Below the pieces are notes generated by a model that saw nothing but the letters and a program-made list of their open reading frames with translations, was not told where the DNA came from and ran no database searches. A stretch of DNA of 64,000 nucleotides from Pedobacter suwonensis (GTDB lineage Bacteria > Bacteroidota > Bacteroidia > Sphingobacteriales > Sphingobacteriaceae), in the NCBI RefSeq assembly GCF_900111825.1, contig NZ_FOJM01000007.1, positions 186,001 through 250,000 on the forward strand. The letters are read 5' to 3'. The translations under genes were made by a program, and so were the position numbers. Numbering within the stretch: the stretch's first letter is position 1; the number at the start of each line of letters is the position of its first letter. Of this stretch, positions 16,026 through 24,728 are shown in pieces.

Positions 16026-16478
16026 ATGCGTGCAGTTTTACAAAGGGTTACAGCGGCCAGTTGTACCGTTGATGGTGACATAACAGGGGCCATCGAAAGC
16101 GGATTTCTGGTATTGTTGGGTATCGAAGATGCAGATACTGTAGAAGATTTAGAGTGGTTGGCGCAGAAAATTATCGGTATGCGCGTGTTTAGTGATGAAA
16201 GCGGATTGATGAACAAGGCGCTTGCTGATGTGGGTGGAGATATCTTATTGATCAGCCAGTTTACCTTGTTTGCTTCTACTAAGAAAGGAAACCGTCCGGG
16301 CTTTACCAAGGCAGCACGACCGGATGTCGCGATTCCCTTATATGAGAAAATGATTGATAAACTTTCGGCTTTATTGGGAAAAAAAGTTGAAACCGGAATT
16401 TTTGGTGCCGATATGAAAATAGCTTTATTAAACGACGGACCGGTTACGATCATAATTGACACCAAAAATAAGGAATGA
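16026..16478 (+). CDS. dtd: D-aminoacyl-tRNA deacylase
   Basis: 150 residues, the normal Dtd length. It hydrolyses D-amino acids wrongly attached to tRNA. The family signatures are present: MRAVLQRVTAASCTVDG at the N-terminus, LISQFTLFAST (the SQFTL substrate-binding motif) near residue 80, and the C-terminal NDGPVTI with the Gly-Pro pair that enforces D-chirality specificity. The start at 16026 matches the invariant Met-Arg-Ala-Val opening. The following glycosyltransferase gene starts 93 bp later on the same strand; the pair with the MazG-like gene further on is a plausible housekeeping cluster. Confidence 0.96.
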   Translation: MRAVLQRVTAASCTVDGDITGAIESGFLVLLGIEDADTVEDLEWLAQKIIGMRVFSDESGLMNKALADVGGDILLISQFTLFASTKKGNRPGFTKAARPDVAIPLYEKMIDKLSALLGKKVETGIFGADMKIALLNDGPVTIIIDTKNKE

Positions 16479-16571
16479 TTAAAATTTAAATAGCCATCGT
16501 GTAACTAATCAAGCAACTGACTGTCAAAAATCAGCATTGTTTATCGCGAAAAAACCTAGACTTAAGTAAAT

Positions 16572-18113
16572 ATGGGGGAACCAAATCCTAAAAGGCTGGC
16601 AGAATACACTTGTCTTGTGTTTTTTCTGATTCTAAAGGTGTTGCTATCCTTTGTGTTTGTTAATTCAGTTTATGAATTACACCGCGACGAATTTTTGCAT
16701 TTAGATCAGGCCAATCATCTTGCGGCAGGTTTCACCTCGGTTCCGCCATTAACTTCACTTTTTTCCTGGCTGATCAAAGCTTTGGGTAACTGTGTTTTTA
16801 TGATTAAACTTTTTCCGGCCTTAATGGGTGCTTTAACACTACTTTACTGCTGGAAAACTGTCGGGTTTTTAAAAGGTAACCTCTTGGCTAAATGCCTGGT
16901 TGCCGTAGCCTTTTTATGTTCTGCTCTGCTGAGGTTAAATACCCTTTACCAGCCTAACTCTTTTGATGTTTTAGCCTGGACAGCCATATTTTATTATTTG
17001 CTGAAATATTTTGATAAGAATGAAGCCAGGTATTTATATGCTTTTGCTATCACTGTGGCTTTGGGCTTTTTGAATAAGTATAATGTTCTTTTCCTGATCA
17101 TTGGTCTGTTGCCTGCCATCATTATTACTTCAAATCGAAAAATATTTATCGATAAGCATCTTTATCCAGCCATTTTACTTGCACTTTTAATTATCTCGCC
17201 AAATGTAATCTGGCAAATAACACATCACTTTCCTGTACTCACCCACATGAAACTTTTGCAGTCCACACAACTGGTACATGTAAACCGGATTGATTTTTTC
17301 ATCACGCAGTTTCTCTTTTTTATCAGTTCGATATTTGTTCTCCTGGCTGGGATTGGTAGTTTGGTTTTTTATAAAGACTTCAGGAAACACAGCTGGATTA
17401 TTCTTACTTATTTCATTACGCTAATTGTATTTAGCTATTTTAAAGCAAAAGATTATTATGCTTTGGGTTTATATCCCGTTTTACTGGCTTTTGGTGCGGT
17501 TTATTTAAGCAGGGTTTTAGCAAAGAAATATATATTAACGGGCTTGCTTTTTGCTTTTAATATTTGTTCATTTATTTACCTGTTGCCCCTTTTGATGCCG
17601 GTTTATAGTCCTGCGCAAATTATTGCCCATCATAAAAGGTTCGAGCGGGTGGGGGCTTTGCGTTGGGAAGACGGGGAAAATCATGCGCTGCCTCAGGATT
17701 ATGCAGATATGCAGGGCTGGAAAGAACTGGCCGCATTGGTTGATGTTGCTTACGGAAAAGTTAAAGATAAATCTACCCTACTAATACGTGCCGATAATTA
17801 CGGGCAGGCTGGTGCGATTAACTATTACTCAAAATATAAAAATATCAATGCTGTCTCGTACAACGCCGATTATCTTTATTGGTTTAAAATGGATAAACCG
17901 GTTAAAACGTTTATTATGATTACTGGTGCCAACGATGAAGACCCCGACCGTAAGAGAGAGCAGCCCTATTTTGAGCAGATTACCAAAATCGGTGAAATAA
18001 AAACGCCCTATGCTAGAGAGAGAGGGGCAGGGGTATTTTTACTCGAACGAGCAAAACCCGAAGTAACCCCTATCATAAAAGCAGAAATAGAAGAAGAAAA
18101 AAATGACTATTAA
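16572..18113 (+). CDS. Multi-spanning glycosyltransferase, GT39/ArnT-type
   Basis: 513 residues with about ten hydrophobic segments across residues 10-355 and a soluble C-terminal domain (about 360-513). The first loop carries YELHRDEFLHLDQANHLA, the acidic pair after TM1 expected of GT-C enzymes such as ArnT and protein O-mannosyltransferases, then PPLTSLFSWL. Such enzymes transfer sugars from polyprenyl-phosphate donors on the periplasmic face of the inner membrane; acceptor and sugar are unknown here. The last 11 bp overlap the MazG-like gene, indicating co-translation. Confidence 0.8.
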   Translation: MGEPNPKRLAEYTCLVFFLILKVLLSFVFVNSVYELHRDEFLHLDQANHLAAGFTSVPPLTSLFSWLIKALGNCVFMIKLFPALMGALTLLYCWKTVGFLKGNLLAKCLVAVAFLCSALLRLNTLYQPNSFDVLAWTAIFYYLLKYFDKNEARYLYAFAITVALGFLNKYNVLFLIIGLLPAIIITSNRKIFIDKHLYPAILLALLIISPNVIWQITHHFPVLTHMKLLQSTQLVHVNRIDFFITQFLFFISSIFVLLAGIGSLVFYKDFRKHSWIILTYFITLIVFSYFKAKDYYALGLYPVLLAFGAVYLSRVLAKKYILTGLLFAFNICSFIYLLPLLMPVYSPAQIIAHHKRFERVGALRWEDGENHALPQDYADMQGWKELAALVDVAYGKVKDKSTLLIRADNYGQAGAINYYSKYKNINAVSYNADYLYWFKMDKPVKTFIMITGANDEDPDRKREQPYFEQITKIGEIKTPYARERGAGVFLLERAKPEVTPIIKAEIEEEKNDY

Positions 18114-18429
18114 CGAAGCACAGGAAACGGTAGACCGTTGGATTAACACCACGGGTATCCGTTATTTTAACGAACTAACCAATACGGCAATTTTAATGGA
18201 AGAGGTAGGGGAGGTGGCCCGGATTATGGCCCGTAAATATGGCGAGCAATCGTTCAAAAAAAGTGATGAGGCCGTAAACCTGGCTGATGAAATGGCCGAT
18301 GTAATGTTTGTTTTAATCTGTTTGGCCAATCAAACCGGTATAAATTTAACGGAAGCTTTAGAAAAGAACCTGGAGAAAAAAAGCATCCGCGATGCCGACA
18401 GGCATAAGAATAATGAGAAGCTTAAATAA
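18103..18429 (+). CDS. MazG-like nucleotide pyrophosphohydrolase
   Basis: 108 residues, all-alpha. LMEEVGEVARIMARKYGEQ followed by LADEMADVMFVLICLANQTG gives the E-E-x-x-E and E-x-x-D metal-binding motifs of the MazG/iMazG family, which hydrolyse non-canonical or surplus NTPs to NMP and pyrophosphate. It is single-domain, like the dimeric short members. The start codon lies inside the glycosyltransferase gene (11 bp overlap, different frame). Confidence 0.9.
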   Translation: MTINEAQETVDRWINTTGIRYFNELTNTAILMEEVGEVARIMARKYGEQSFKKSDEAVNLADEMADVMFVLICLANQTGINLTEALEKNLEKKSIRDADRHKNNEKLK

Positions 18430-18459
18430 GTCGGAAGTCCTCAGTCAGGAGTCCGAGGC

Positions 18460-18762
18460 CTAAGCTACGAATTCCATTAAACTTCTATACGCAACGAAAC
18501 GGTTTTTGTATTTTTCGTTTAACTCCGCCTGCAAAGCTGGTGCAAAGGTTTCCTGGTATTTATTGTAGTGATCTAATGTTTCTACAACATATTGCGAACA
18601 GTAAGTTACACCTTCATTAGGCGAATCAACAACCTTTAATAAACGGTTAGAAACAAACATACCCGTTGCCATAACCTGTGGAATATGAATATCCTGCATC
18701 CATTGTAGCCATTCTTCGGCTACTGCATCTTCAAGGATGAGCGTAACATTATATAAAAACAT
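18460..18762 (-). CDS. DUF4286 family protein
   Basis: 100 residues, cytosolic, no signal or membrane segment. The sequence MFLYNVTLILEDAVAEEWLQ, then YVVETLDHYNKYQETFAPAL, resembles the DUF4286 family, a small ferredoxin-like alpha/beta fold widespread in Bacteroidetes with no known function. It is convergent with the MazG-like gene. A TAnnTTTG box stands 4 nt before the ATG, predicting a leaderless mRNA. Confidence 0.85.
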   Translation of the reverse strand: MFLYNVTLILEDAVAEEWLQWMQDIHIPQVMATGMFVSNRLLKVVDSPNEGVTYCSQYVVETLDHYNKYQETFAPALQAELNEKYKNRFVAYRSLMEFVA

Positions 18763-18766
18763 GGCG

Positions 18767-18774
18767 CAAAGGTA
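18767..18774 (-). promoter_or_regulatory. -7 box of the DUF4286 gene (TACCTTTG)
   Basis: Minus-strand TACCTTTG, then CGCC, then ATG (18762). Same geometry as clpS: the box is too close to the start codon to leave room for a leader. Confidence 0.7.
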
Positions 18775-18880
18775 ACTAATATATAAACGTTAAAAAATTA
18801 ACGATGTATATTTTATTCTTTAAATGATTTAGATATTAACCAATTAACCATACGGTAGCTTACGGTTCCCAATTTGCAGT

Positions 18881-19017
18881 TACCAATGGAACTAATGACC
18901 AATAAACCAATAAACCAATAAACCAATGACCAATGACCAATGAACCAATGACCAATAAACCAATGACCAATGAACTAATGACTAATAACCAATGAACTAA
19001 CGAAATGAACCATTGAC
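18881..19017. repeat. Degenerate tandem word array (ACCAATRA)n
   Basis: Some sixteen imperfect 7-8 bp direct units of the type ACCAATGA/ACCAATAA/ACTAATGA run for about 135 bp. The right end runs into the 3' end of the TPR gene, supplying its last codons and stop. No hairpin structure is evident; all units point the same way. Confidence 0.85.
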
Positions 19018-20843
19018 TCACTAACCCCATCTCCCCGTAAGTTCCTAAATCTTTTTCTGGCCTCAGCGCTGAACATACTGCCGGGATAATCGGTAATCAG
19101 TTTTTGGAAATACACTTTCGCTTGTGTGATATCATTCAGTTTCTTTTCGTATAAATCACCTAAGGTAAATAAGGCATCATCTGTCCAGATCCCGTCTTTA
19201 TATTCTTCCGTTACTTTTTTAAGGATATCAGCAGCTTTTTGGAAATCGTTTGCTTTAATAAAAATCCTTGCTTTACTCATCATCATGGCATCTGATAAGC
19301 TGTTTTGAGGATAGGCAATGGCAATGCTGTCCATTTTTTTTATCGCTTTTTCAGGTAGGTTTCTAAATAAAAGCATTTCTGCGTCCGCATACATTTTCAG
19401 GGCATTGCTATCGGCTGGTGTCTGGATGTTATCACTGATCAATAAACTTAGATTCAATGCATCATTGGCAATCAGTTGCGAGGTAGCAGCTTTTAAAACC
19501 AAACATTGGCTATTGCTGTATTCGAAATTGCCCTGATAAAAAGAAAGTTTAGCACTCCTGAAGCGGGCTTCATTTCCTATGGGTTGTCCTTCAAACCTTT
19601 TGCTTACTTGCTCGTATACTAAAAATGCTTCCCAGGGTTGGTTCGTTAAAATATAAATGTCGCCCAAATCAAGTTTTAACTGGCCTAAGTCCTGGTCGTT
19701 TATGCCTGGCATTTTTATTGCATTTTCTAATTCTTTTTCTGCATTAGCCGGTTTATTTAAATAGTAAGCCTGTAGGTTGGCCAGTTTTTTTATTGCAAAA
19801 AGGGTATTCCTGTTTTTGCCGTTTTCTTCAAGCAAGGTTTCATAATCTTTTGCGAGCAGATCGAGGTCTGCAACTGAATATTTTCCGCTGGTACGTAGGT
19901 TGTACCTGGTATTCAGCATCTCTATTTTTGAAGGAAGATAATACTGGTTATCTTTTCCTTTGGTGAGCAGGTAGTCGTAAGCTTTAATCGCTGTTTCGTA
20001 GGCACCATTGTCAACAAAGGTATAAATGGCATTAAACAAACTACCGCCATCTGCTTTAGTCCGTTTATCGTATGCAATAAGCTGGCGCAGGGCCATTTCA
20101 AATTCCTGTTGCTGAATGTAATTCCAGGTGAGCAACTGAATGTAAACTTCGGCATCAGGTGCTTTTTGTACTTTTTTTAAAATGGCCGCCTGAAAGATTT
20201 GATAATCGTTTTTATCTTCAAAAATAGAAGCGAGTACAGTTTCTGCCTGTGGTAATAACTGGGGCATTGTTGCAAGTGCATCCAGGTACTCTTGCATGAG
20301 CATGGCCTTATCTTTTTTAAAACGGTAGATGTTTAACAATTCAAAGACAAACATCTGATCGTCTCCAAATAGTTTTCTGCCCTGTTTAAAGGTTTGTACT
20401 GCATAATCGTAGTTTTCGAACCGATAAAAGTTATTGGCAAGATTTCTGATCCTGAATTCTTCTTTTGGCAGTTTTGAAATGACCTCATTAAAGATTTTAT
20501 CAGCAGCCTGCACATCGCCTTTCTCCTGATAAAGTTTGCCCAATGCGATTGGGTAAACGTCGCTCTTTGGATCTTTTTTGATTTCTTTCTTAACTGTTTT
20601 CTCCGCTACATCATAGCGTTTTAATTTTAGCAGGGTATTAAAGTAAATATCAAAATAAACTTCGTTATTCGGAGTAGAATAAAGTTTTTCCAGTAACACA
20701 ACGGCCTTGTCATATGCGCCATCCTGATAATACTGAATAGCCAGACTGCTTTCATCAGGTGCAATCTGCTGATTGGGGCGGAAGATTTGTGCATTGGCTC
20801 CAAACGACAGCAATACGGATATGATGAAAAAAAAACGGTTCAT
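18975..20843 (-). CDS. Exported tetratricopeptide-repeat protein
   Basis: 622 residues with a Sec signal peptide (cleavage near FGANAQ). TPR units run through the whole length, for instance AIQYYQDGAYDKAVVLLEKL, YPIALGKLYQEKGDVQAADK and, near the end, DALFTLGDLYEKKLNDITQA followed by 'AKVYFQKLITDYPGS', the YbgF/BamD-like C-terminal pattern. Periplasmic scaffolding is the likely role; no partner is suggested by neighbours. The last 14 or so residues (from about ESMVHFVSS) are encoded by the ACCAAT word array, so the original stop was probably lost or overwritten. Confidence 0.82.
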   Translation of the reverse strand: MNRFFFIISVLLSFGANAQIFRPNQQIAPDESSLAIQYYQDGAYDKAVVLLEKLYSTPNNEVYFDIYFNTLLKLKRYDVAEKTVKKEIKKDPKSDVYPIALGKLYQEKGDVQAADKIFNEVISKLPKEEFRIRNLANNFYRFENYDYAVQTFKQGRKLFGDDQMFVFELLNIYRFKKDKAMLMQEYLDALATMPQLLPQAETVLASIFEDKNDYQIFQAAILKKVQKAPDAEVYIQLLTWNYIQQQEFEMALRQLIAYDKRTKADGGSLFNAIYTFVDNGAYETAIKAYDYLLTKGKDNQYYLPSKIEMLNTRYNLRTSGKYSVADLDLLAKDYETLLEENGKNRNTLFAIKKLANLQAYYLNKPANAEKELENAIKMPGINDQDLGQLKLDLGDIYILTNQPWEAFLVYEQVSKRFEGQPIGNEARFRSAKLSFYQGNFEYSNSQCLVLKAATSQLIANDALNLSLLISDNIQTPADSNALKMYADAEMLLFRNLPEKAIKKMDSIAIAYPQNSLSDAMMMSKARIFIKANDFQKAADILKKVTEEYKDGIWTDDALFTLGDLYEKKLNDITQAKVYFQKLITDYPGSMFSAEARKRFRNLRGDGVSESMVHFVSSLVISH

Positions 20844-21042
20844 AAACCCTAAATTATAAGTTTTAAATGTAATATTTTAATACATCTTTAGCCAAACCGG
20901 CACTTGAAATTAAACGTATTTTAAATGTTACCTGTATTTTATTTTGTAGATATTTTATAAATACTAAATTGAACCACTACTTATTATTGATCGCATGAGT
21001 AACATTGTTGGTGTATATCGCTGTTAAAATTGTTGCGATCCT

Positions 21043-21050
21043 TATTTTTG
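21043..21050 (+). promoter_or_regulatory. -7 box of the pseudo-peptidase/two-component operon (TATTTTTG)
   Basis: Exact TAnnTTTG match 22 bp before the start at 21073. No clear -33 element. Confidence 0.6.
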
Positions 21051-21072
21051 TTATCCCGTAAAGGATTTATTT

Positions 21073-22956
21073 ATGCTTAAAAAAATTTTCCTACTGTTAA
21101 TGGTTGCATCGGTTTGGGCTTGTAAAGGCGCAAAACATGATACTATTCCTGTAGACGATTTTTTTAAAACGCAAGACAAGGCCTACTATCGCATTTCTCC
21201 AGATGGAAAAAGTCTTTCTTATTTAAAGCTTCATGATAAAAAACTGGACCTTTTTGCTGAAGATATTGCCACGGGTAATATTGTTCAGTTGACACATTTG
21301 AACGGAAAGAACATCAGTTTTCATTTCTGGACCAGCAATAATGAACTGATTTATTATACCGAAGATGGATCTAAAGAGCGTAGATCCGATATTTTTGTGA
21401 TCAATAAAGATGGGAGCAAGCAGGTGCAGCTGAGTGCCAATGAGAAAAACAGGTTGAGGGTAATTGAAGACCAATTGATTGATGATAAATATATTATTGT
21501 GGCTTCAAATAAGCGAGATTCAACGGTTTTCGACGTGTACCGATTAAACGTTCGGGATGGAAAAATGGAGATTGCCGCAAAAAACCCGGGCAATATTACC
21601 AGATGGATGACGGATAGTAAAGGTGTACTTAAAATTGCTGTTGCCAGTGATGGGGTGAACGAGACCTTAATGTACCGCGAAAATGAAAATGAATCTTTTG
21701 CGCCTGTAATTACCAATAATTTTGAAACTACTTTTCAGCCCATTGCATTTTCTGAAGACCAGCCTAATGTACTTTATGCCATTTCGAGCATTAACCGAGA
21801 TAAAAACGCACTGGTAGCGGTTGATTTAAAAAAAGGGAAAGAAAAAGAGGTTCTTTTTGCAAATGATACTTTAAACGTGGTGGATGCAACCTACTCCCGT
21901 TTCAGAAAAAAAATGCTTTTTGCAACCTGCGAGACCTGGAAAAGAGAAAAATTTTATCTCGATGACAGCGTAAAGGTAGCTTACTCCAGGATTGATAAAC
22001 TTTTGCCTGGTACTGAATGGATCATTATGGACAGGGATAAGACAGACCAAGTGTTTGTGATCCGTACCTTTACCGATAAAAATCCAGGTTCTTATTATTT
22101 GTATACCGCAATTGATCAAAAGCTTAAAAAGCTTACGGATGTCAGTCCTTCCATTAACCCGGAAGATATGAATGCCATGAAACCGATCAGTTTCAAAAGT
22201 CGCGATGGCCTAACCATTAATGGTTATTTAACTTTGCCAAAAAATAAGAAAGCAGCTGGCTTACCCGTGGTTGTCCTGCCACATAATGGTCCTAAAGCAA
22301 GAAATAGTTGGGGCTACAATGCAGAGGTACAATTTTTGGCCAACCGTGGCTATGCCGTTCTGCAAGTAAATTACCGGGGTTCTACCGGTTATGGAAAATC
22401 ATTTTATGCTGCGGGTTTTAAGCAATGGAGCGATAAGATACAGAATGATGTTAACGATGGCGTAAAATGGCTGATTAAGGAGAAAATTGCCAATCCTAAA
22501 AAAATTGCCATTTACGGCAATGGTTTTGGAGGCTACATTGCTTTAAATTGTTTATATAAAAATCCCGATCTTTACAAATGTGGCGGATCAAATTCAGGTG
22601 TAATTAACCTGTTTAGCTATCTGAAAACCTTTCCGCCATTTTTAAAGGCCAAATTGCAGATGTATTATGAAATTTTAGGTAATCCGATAACCGATACGGA
22701 TTATATGCGATTTGCTTCGCCTGTTTTTCATGCAGACCGGTTTAAATCGCCTGTTTTTATCGCTCAGAACCCCAAAGATCCAAGCGTTAACGTAGCAGAA
22801 GGTGTACAGTTTATCAAAGAACTTAAAAAAAGGAACGTTCAGGTTACTTATATTGAAAAAGAGGAAGGTCCAGATCCTTTGGTACGTCAGCAGAGCAGGA
22901 CAGCTTTGTACAAGGCCTTGGAAGAGTTTTTAAAAGAAAACTTAGGTAAAAGATAG
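21073..22956 (+). CDS. S9 prolyl-oligopeptidase-like lipoprotein lacking catalytic Ser and His
   Basis: 627 residues; lipoprotein signal with Cys17 (VWACKG). Residues about 35-370 look like the N-terminal beta-propeller (AYYRISPDGKSLSYLKLHDK). Residues about 375-627 are the alpha/beta-hydrolase domain (LPVVVLPHNGPKARNSWGY, VNYRGSTGYGKSFY). The nucleophile elbow, GxSxGG in the family, reads G482-N-G484-F-G-G, so the Ser is Gly. The catalytic Asp is kept (Asp569 in NPKDPSV), but the EGHGF-type loop reads E598-G-P600-D, so the His is gone. It is therefore expected to be inactive as a peptidase. It ends 2 bp before the sensor kinase gene, which suggests a sensory or ligand-binding job. Confidence 0.85.
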   Translation: MLKKIFLLLMVASVWACKGAKHDTIPVDDFFKTQDKAYYRISPDGKSLSYLKLHDKKLDLFAEDIATGNIVQLTHLNGKNISFHFWTSNNELIYYTEDGSKERRSDIFVINKDGSKQVQLSANEKNRLRVIEDQLIDDKYIIVASNKRDSTVFDVYRLNVRDGKMEIAAKNPGNITRWMTDSKGVLKIAVASDGVNETLMYRENENESFAPVITNNFETTFQPIAFSEDQPNVLYAISSINRDKNALVAVDLKKGKEKEVLFANDTLNVVDATYSRFRKKMLFATCETWKREKFYLDDSVKVAYSRIDKLLPGTEWIIMDRDKTDQVFVIRTFTDKNPGSYYLYTAIDQKLKKLTDVSPSINPEDMNAMKPISFKSRDGLTINGYLTLPKNKKAAGLPVVVLPHNGPKARNSWGYNAEVQFLANRGYAVLQVNYRGSTGYGKSFYAAGFKQWSDKIQNDVNDGVKWLIKEKIANPKKIAIYGNGFGGYIALNCLYKNPDLYKCGGSNSGVINLFSYLKTFPPFLKAKLQMYYEILGNPITDTDYMRFASPVFHADRFKSPVFIAQNPKDPSVNVAEGVQFIKELKKRNVQVTYIEKEEGPDPLVRQQSRTALYKALEEFLKENLGKR

Positions 22957-22958
22957 GT

Positions 22959-24632
22959 ATGGCCTTAGAAAAGCAAAGCAACTACCGTAAAAACTTTACC
23001 TTAGGTGTAACCTTTATTACACTCATTTCTATACTTTTTATCCTTTCGCTTTTCCTTGCGTTTAACTATAGCAAAAAAACGATAGAGAATGATTTTGTTT
23101 CAGAGAAGGTAAATGTCCTGGAACAAAGTATTAAGCCTTACAATGATTTTTTTCAGAACAAAATGCCTGAGATTTCTTATTATAATGGCTATCTGGACTC
23201 TTCTACTGCAGCGAAGTTTGTAGATACTGTGATGTTAAAATATCCCTTTATCTCAAAGGTTACTTTTTACGATACAGAAGTGAAGAATGTACCGGTTAAA
23301 GATGGGATTAATGCAAATCATTTGGGTATCGGTCCAAAATCTATTTTCCAGTTCGGGAAAGGAATAAAGCCTGATTCGGTAAAGTTGTATTCAGAGGATG
23401 ATACAAAATCTTTTACCGTAGGCAGTGATTTTAATGCTATTGCCATTAAACTTGCCACTTTTGTTGAGGATCTTGATACCGCATCGGTGCCCACACAAGA
23501 AGAGCTGTTTACCAACTTTTCTATTGTGAATTCCAACGAAAATAAAATTACTTACTTAAATATTCCCCGCCGTGAAGATTTAAGGATATATAAAGATATG
23601 ATCAGGCGGAAGTTAAGCCCGGCGCCTGTATATCAACAGGATATAATGGTTTTTAATCTCGATGCACATAAAATCAAGATTATCAATACCAGGCCGTTAC
23701 TGTACCAAACCATCAGGATTGAACCACTGACTTATGATCCGATTGATACTTCAGATGAAAATATAAATACTGAAATTGCCCTTCCTGGTGCATTTTCTGA
23801 TTTTAAATTATACCTCATTTCCTCAAAATCTTACATCAAGAAAGAAATTTTTATTTATTTCATGCCAATCGCATTGGTGTTATTGCTGGTATACGGTGTG
23901 CTTTTACTGGTTGCATTTTTGATTTACCGTAACCTGAATATCAACAGTAAAATGTTTAAGTTGCAGTACGATTTTGTAAACAACTTGACGCATGAGTTTA
24001 AAACCCCTGTTAGTGTAATTAAAATCGCGGGGAACAATATTAAAAGCGCGCCGGCATTAAGTCATAAAGAGCAGCAGCTTTATGGCAAGATACTGGATGA
24101 AGAAGCCGATAAACTGAATGGTTTGATGAACAAATTACTGGCCTTTACACAAATTGAAAATAAAGCCATTAAACTAAACCAGGAAGAGGTTAATATTGTT
24201 GATTTTATAGAAAGTACAATTGAATCGCATACCTTAAAACATCCTGATTTTAAAATTACTTATGAGGTATTGGGATTTAAAACTTTTATTACCGATCCGG
24301 TACTATTGGGTAGCTTGTTCGATAATCTGGCAGAGAACGCTTACAAGTATTCAAAACCAGAGCAGAAAAAACTGCACATTAGTGCAAAGCTGATAAAAGG
24401 AGTACTGGTTTTCCGTTTTGCTGATAAAGGAATTGGCATCCCGGCTTCTGAATTAAACAATATATTTAAGAAGTTTTTCAGGATCCAGAATGAATATAAC
24501 CAAATGGGCAGTGTAGGCCTGGGTTTGGCATTTTGCAAAGAACTGGTTAACTTTATGGATGGAGAAATTTCCGTAAAAAGTAAAGTAGGGAGTGGTACAG
24601 AATTTAAAATCGTGCTGCCTTATAATAGTTAA
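22959..24632 (+). CDS. Sensor histidine kinase with large periplasmic domain
   Basis: 557 residues. TM1 about 16-38, an extracytoplasmic domain of some 260 residues, and TM2 about 300-322. The HisKA box FVNNLTHEFKTPVSVIK holds the phospho-acceptor His near residue 345. The ATPase part has the N box (LFDNLAENAYKYS), the G1 box (FRFADKGIGIPASEL), the F box (IFKKFFR) and the G2 box (GLGLAFCKELV). The periplasmic domain shows no sensor family I can name. It starts 2 bp after the lipoprotein pseudo-peptidase, so the two are co-expressed. Cognate partner: the OmpR-type regulator 96 bp downstream. Confidence 0.95.
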   Translation: MALEKQSNYRKNFTLGVTFITLISILFILSLFLAFNYSKKTIENDFVSEKVNVLEQSIKPYNDFFQNKMPEISYYNGYLDSSTAAKFVDTVMLKYPFISKVTFYDTEVKNVPVKDGINANHLGIGPKSIFQFGKGIKPDSVKLYSEDDTKSFTVGSDFNAIAIKLATFVEDLDTASVPTQEELFTNFSIVNSNENKITYLNIPRREDLRIYKDMIRRKLSPAPVYQQDIMVFNLDAHKIKIINTRPLLYQTIRIEPLTYDPIDTSDENINTEIALPGAFSDFKLYLISSKSYIKKEIFIYFMPIALVLLLVYGVLLLVAFLIYRNLNINSKMFKLQYDFVNNLTHEFKTPVSVIKIAGNNIKSAPALSHKEQQLYGKILDEEADKLNGLMNKLLAFTQIENKAIKLNQEEVNIVDFIESTIESHTLKHPDFKITYEVLGFKTFITDPVLLGSLFDNLAENAYKYSKPEQKKLHISAKLIKGVLVFRFADKGIGIPASELNNIFKKFFRIQNEYNQMGSVGLGLAFCKELVNFMDGEISVKSKVGSGTEFKIVLPYNS

Positions 24633-24728
24633 GTTAAGGAATTGGAAAGTTAAAGGTTGGAAGGCTGTAATGTTAAATTAACCTTCAAACATTGCAACGT
24701 TTCAACATTACAATGTAACACACACATA
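24631..24728. repeat. Inverted word repeats between kinase and regulator genes
   Basis: The left half reads GGTTGGAAGGCTGTAATGTTAA (in pieces, 24653-24674); the right half carries the same words reversed (TTAACCTTC, then TTTCAACATTACAATG). The spacer can fold back on itself and could attenuate or process the mRNA between the two genes. Confidence 0.5.

Noticed and set aside
15887..16465. A 192-codon open frame on the minus strand across dtd
   Set aside because: It is the antisense shadow of dtd, whose protein motifs are unmistakable; the antisense translation has no family features.
18881..19017. Possible CRISPR array
   Set aside because: Units are only 7-8 bp, contiguous and degenerate, with no spacers; no cas gene in the window.
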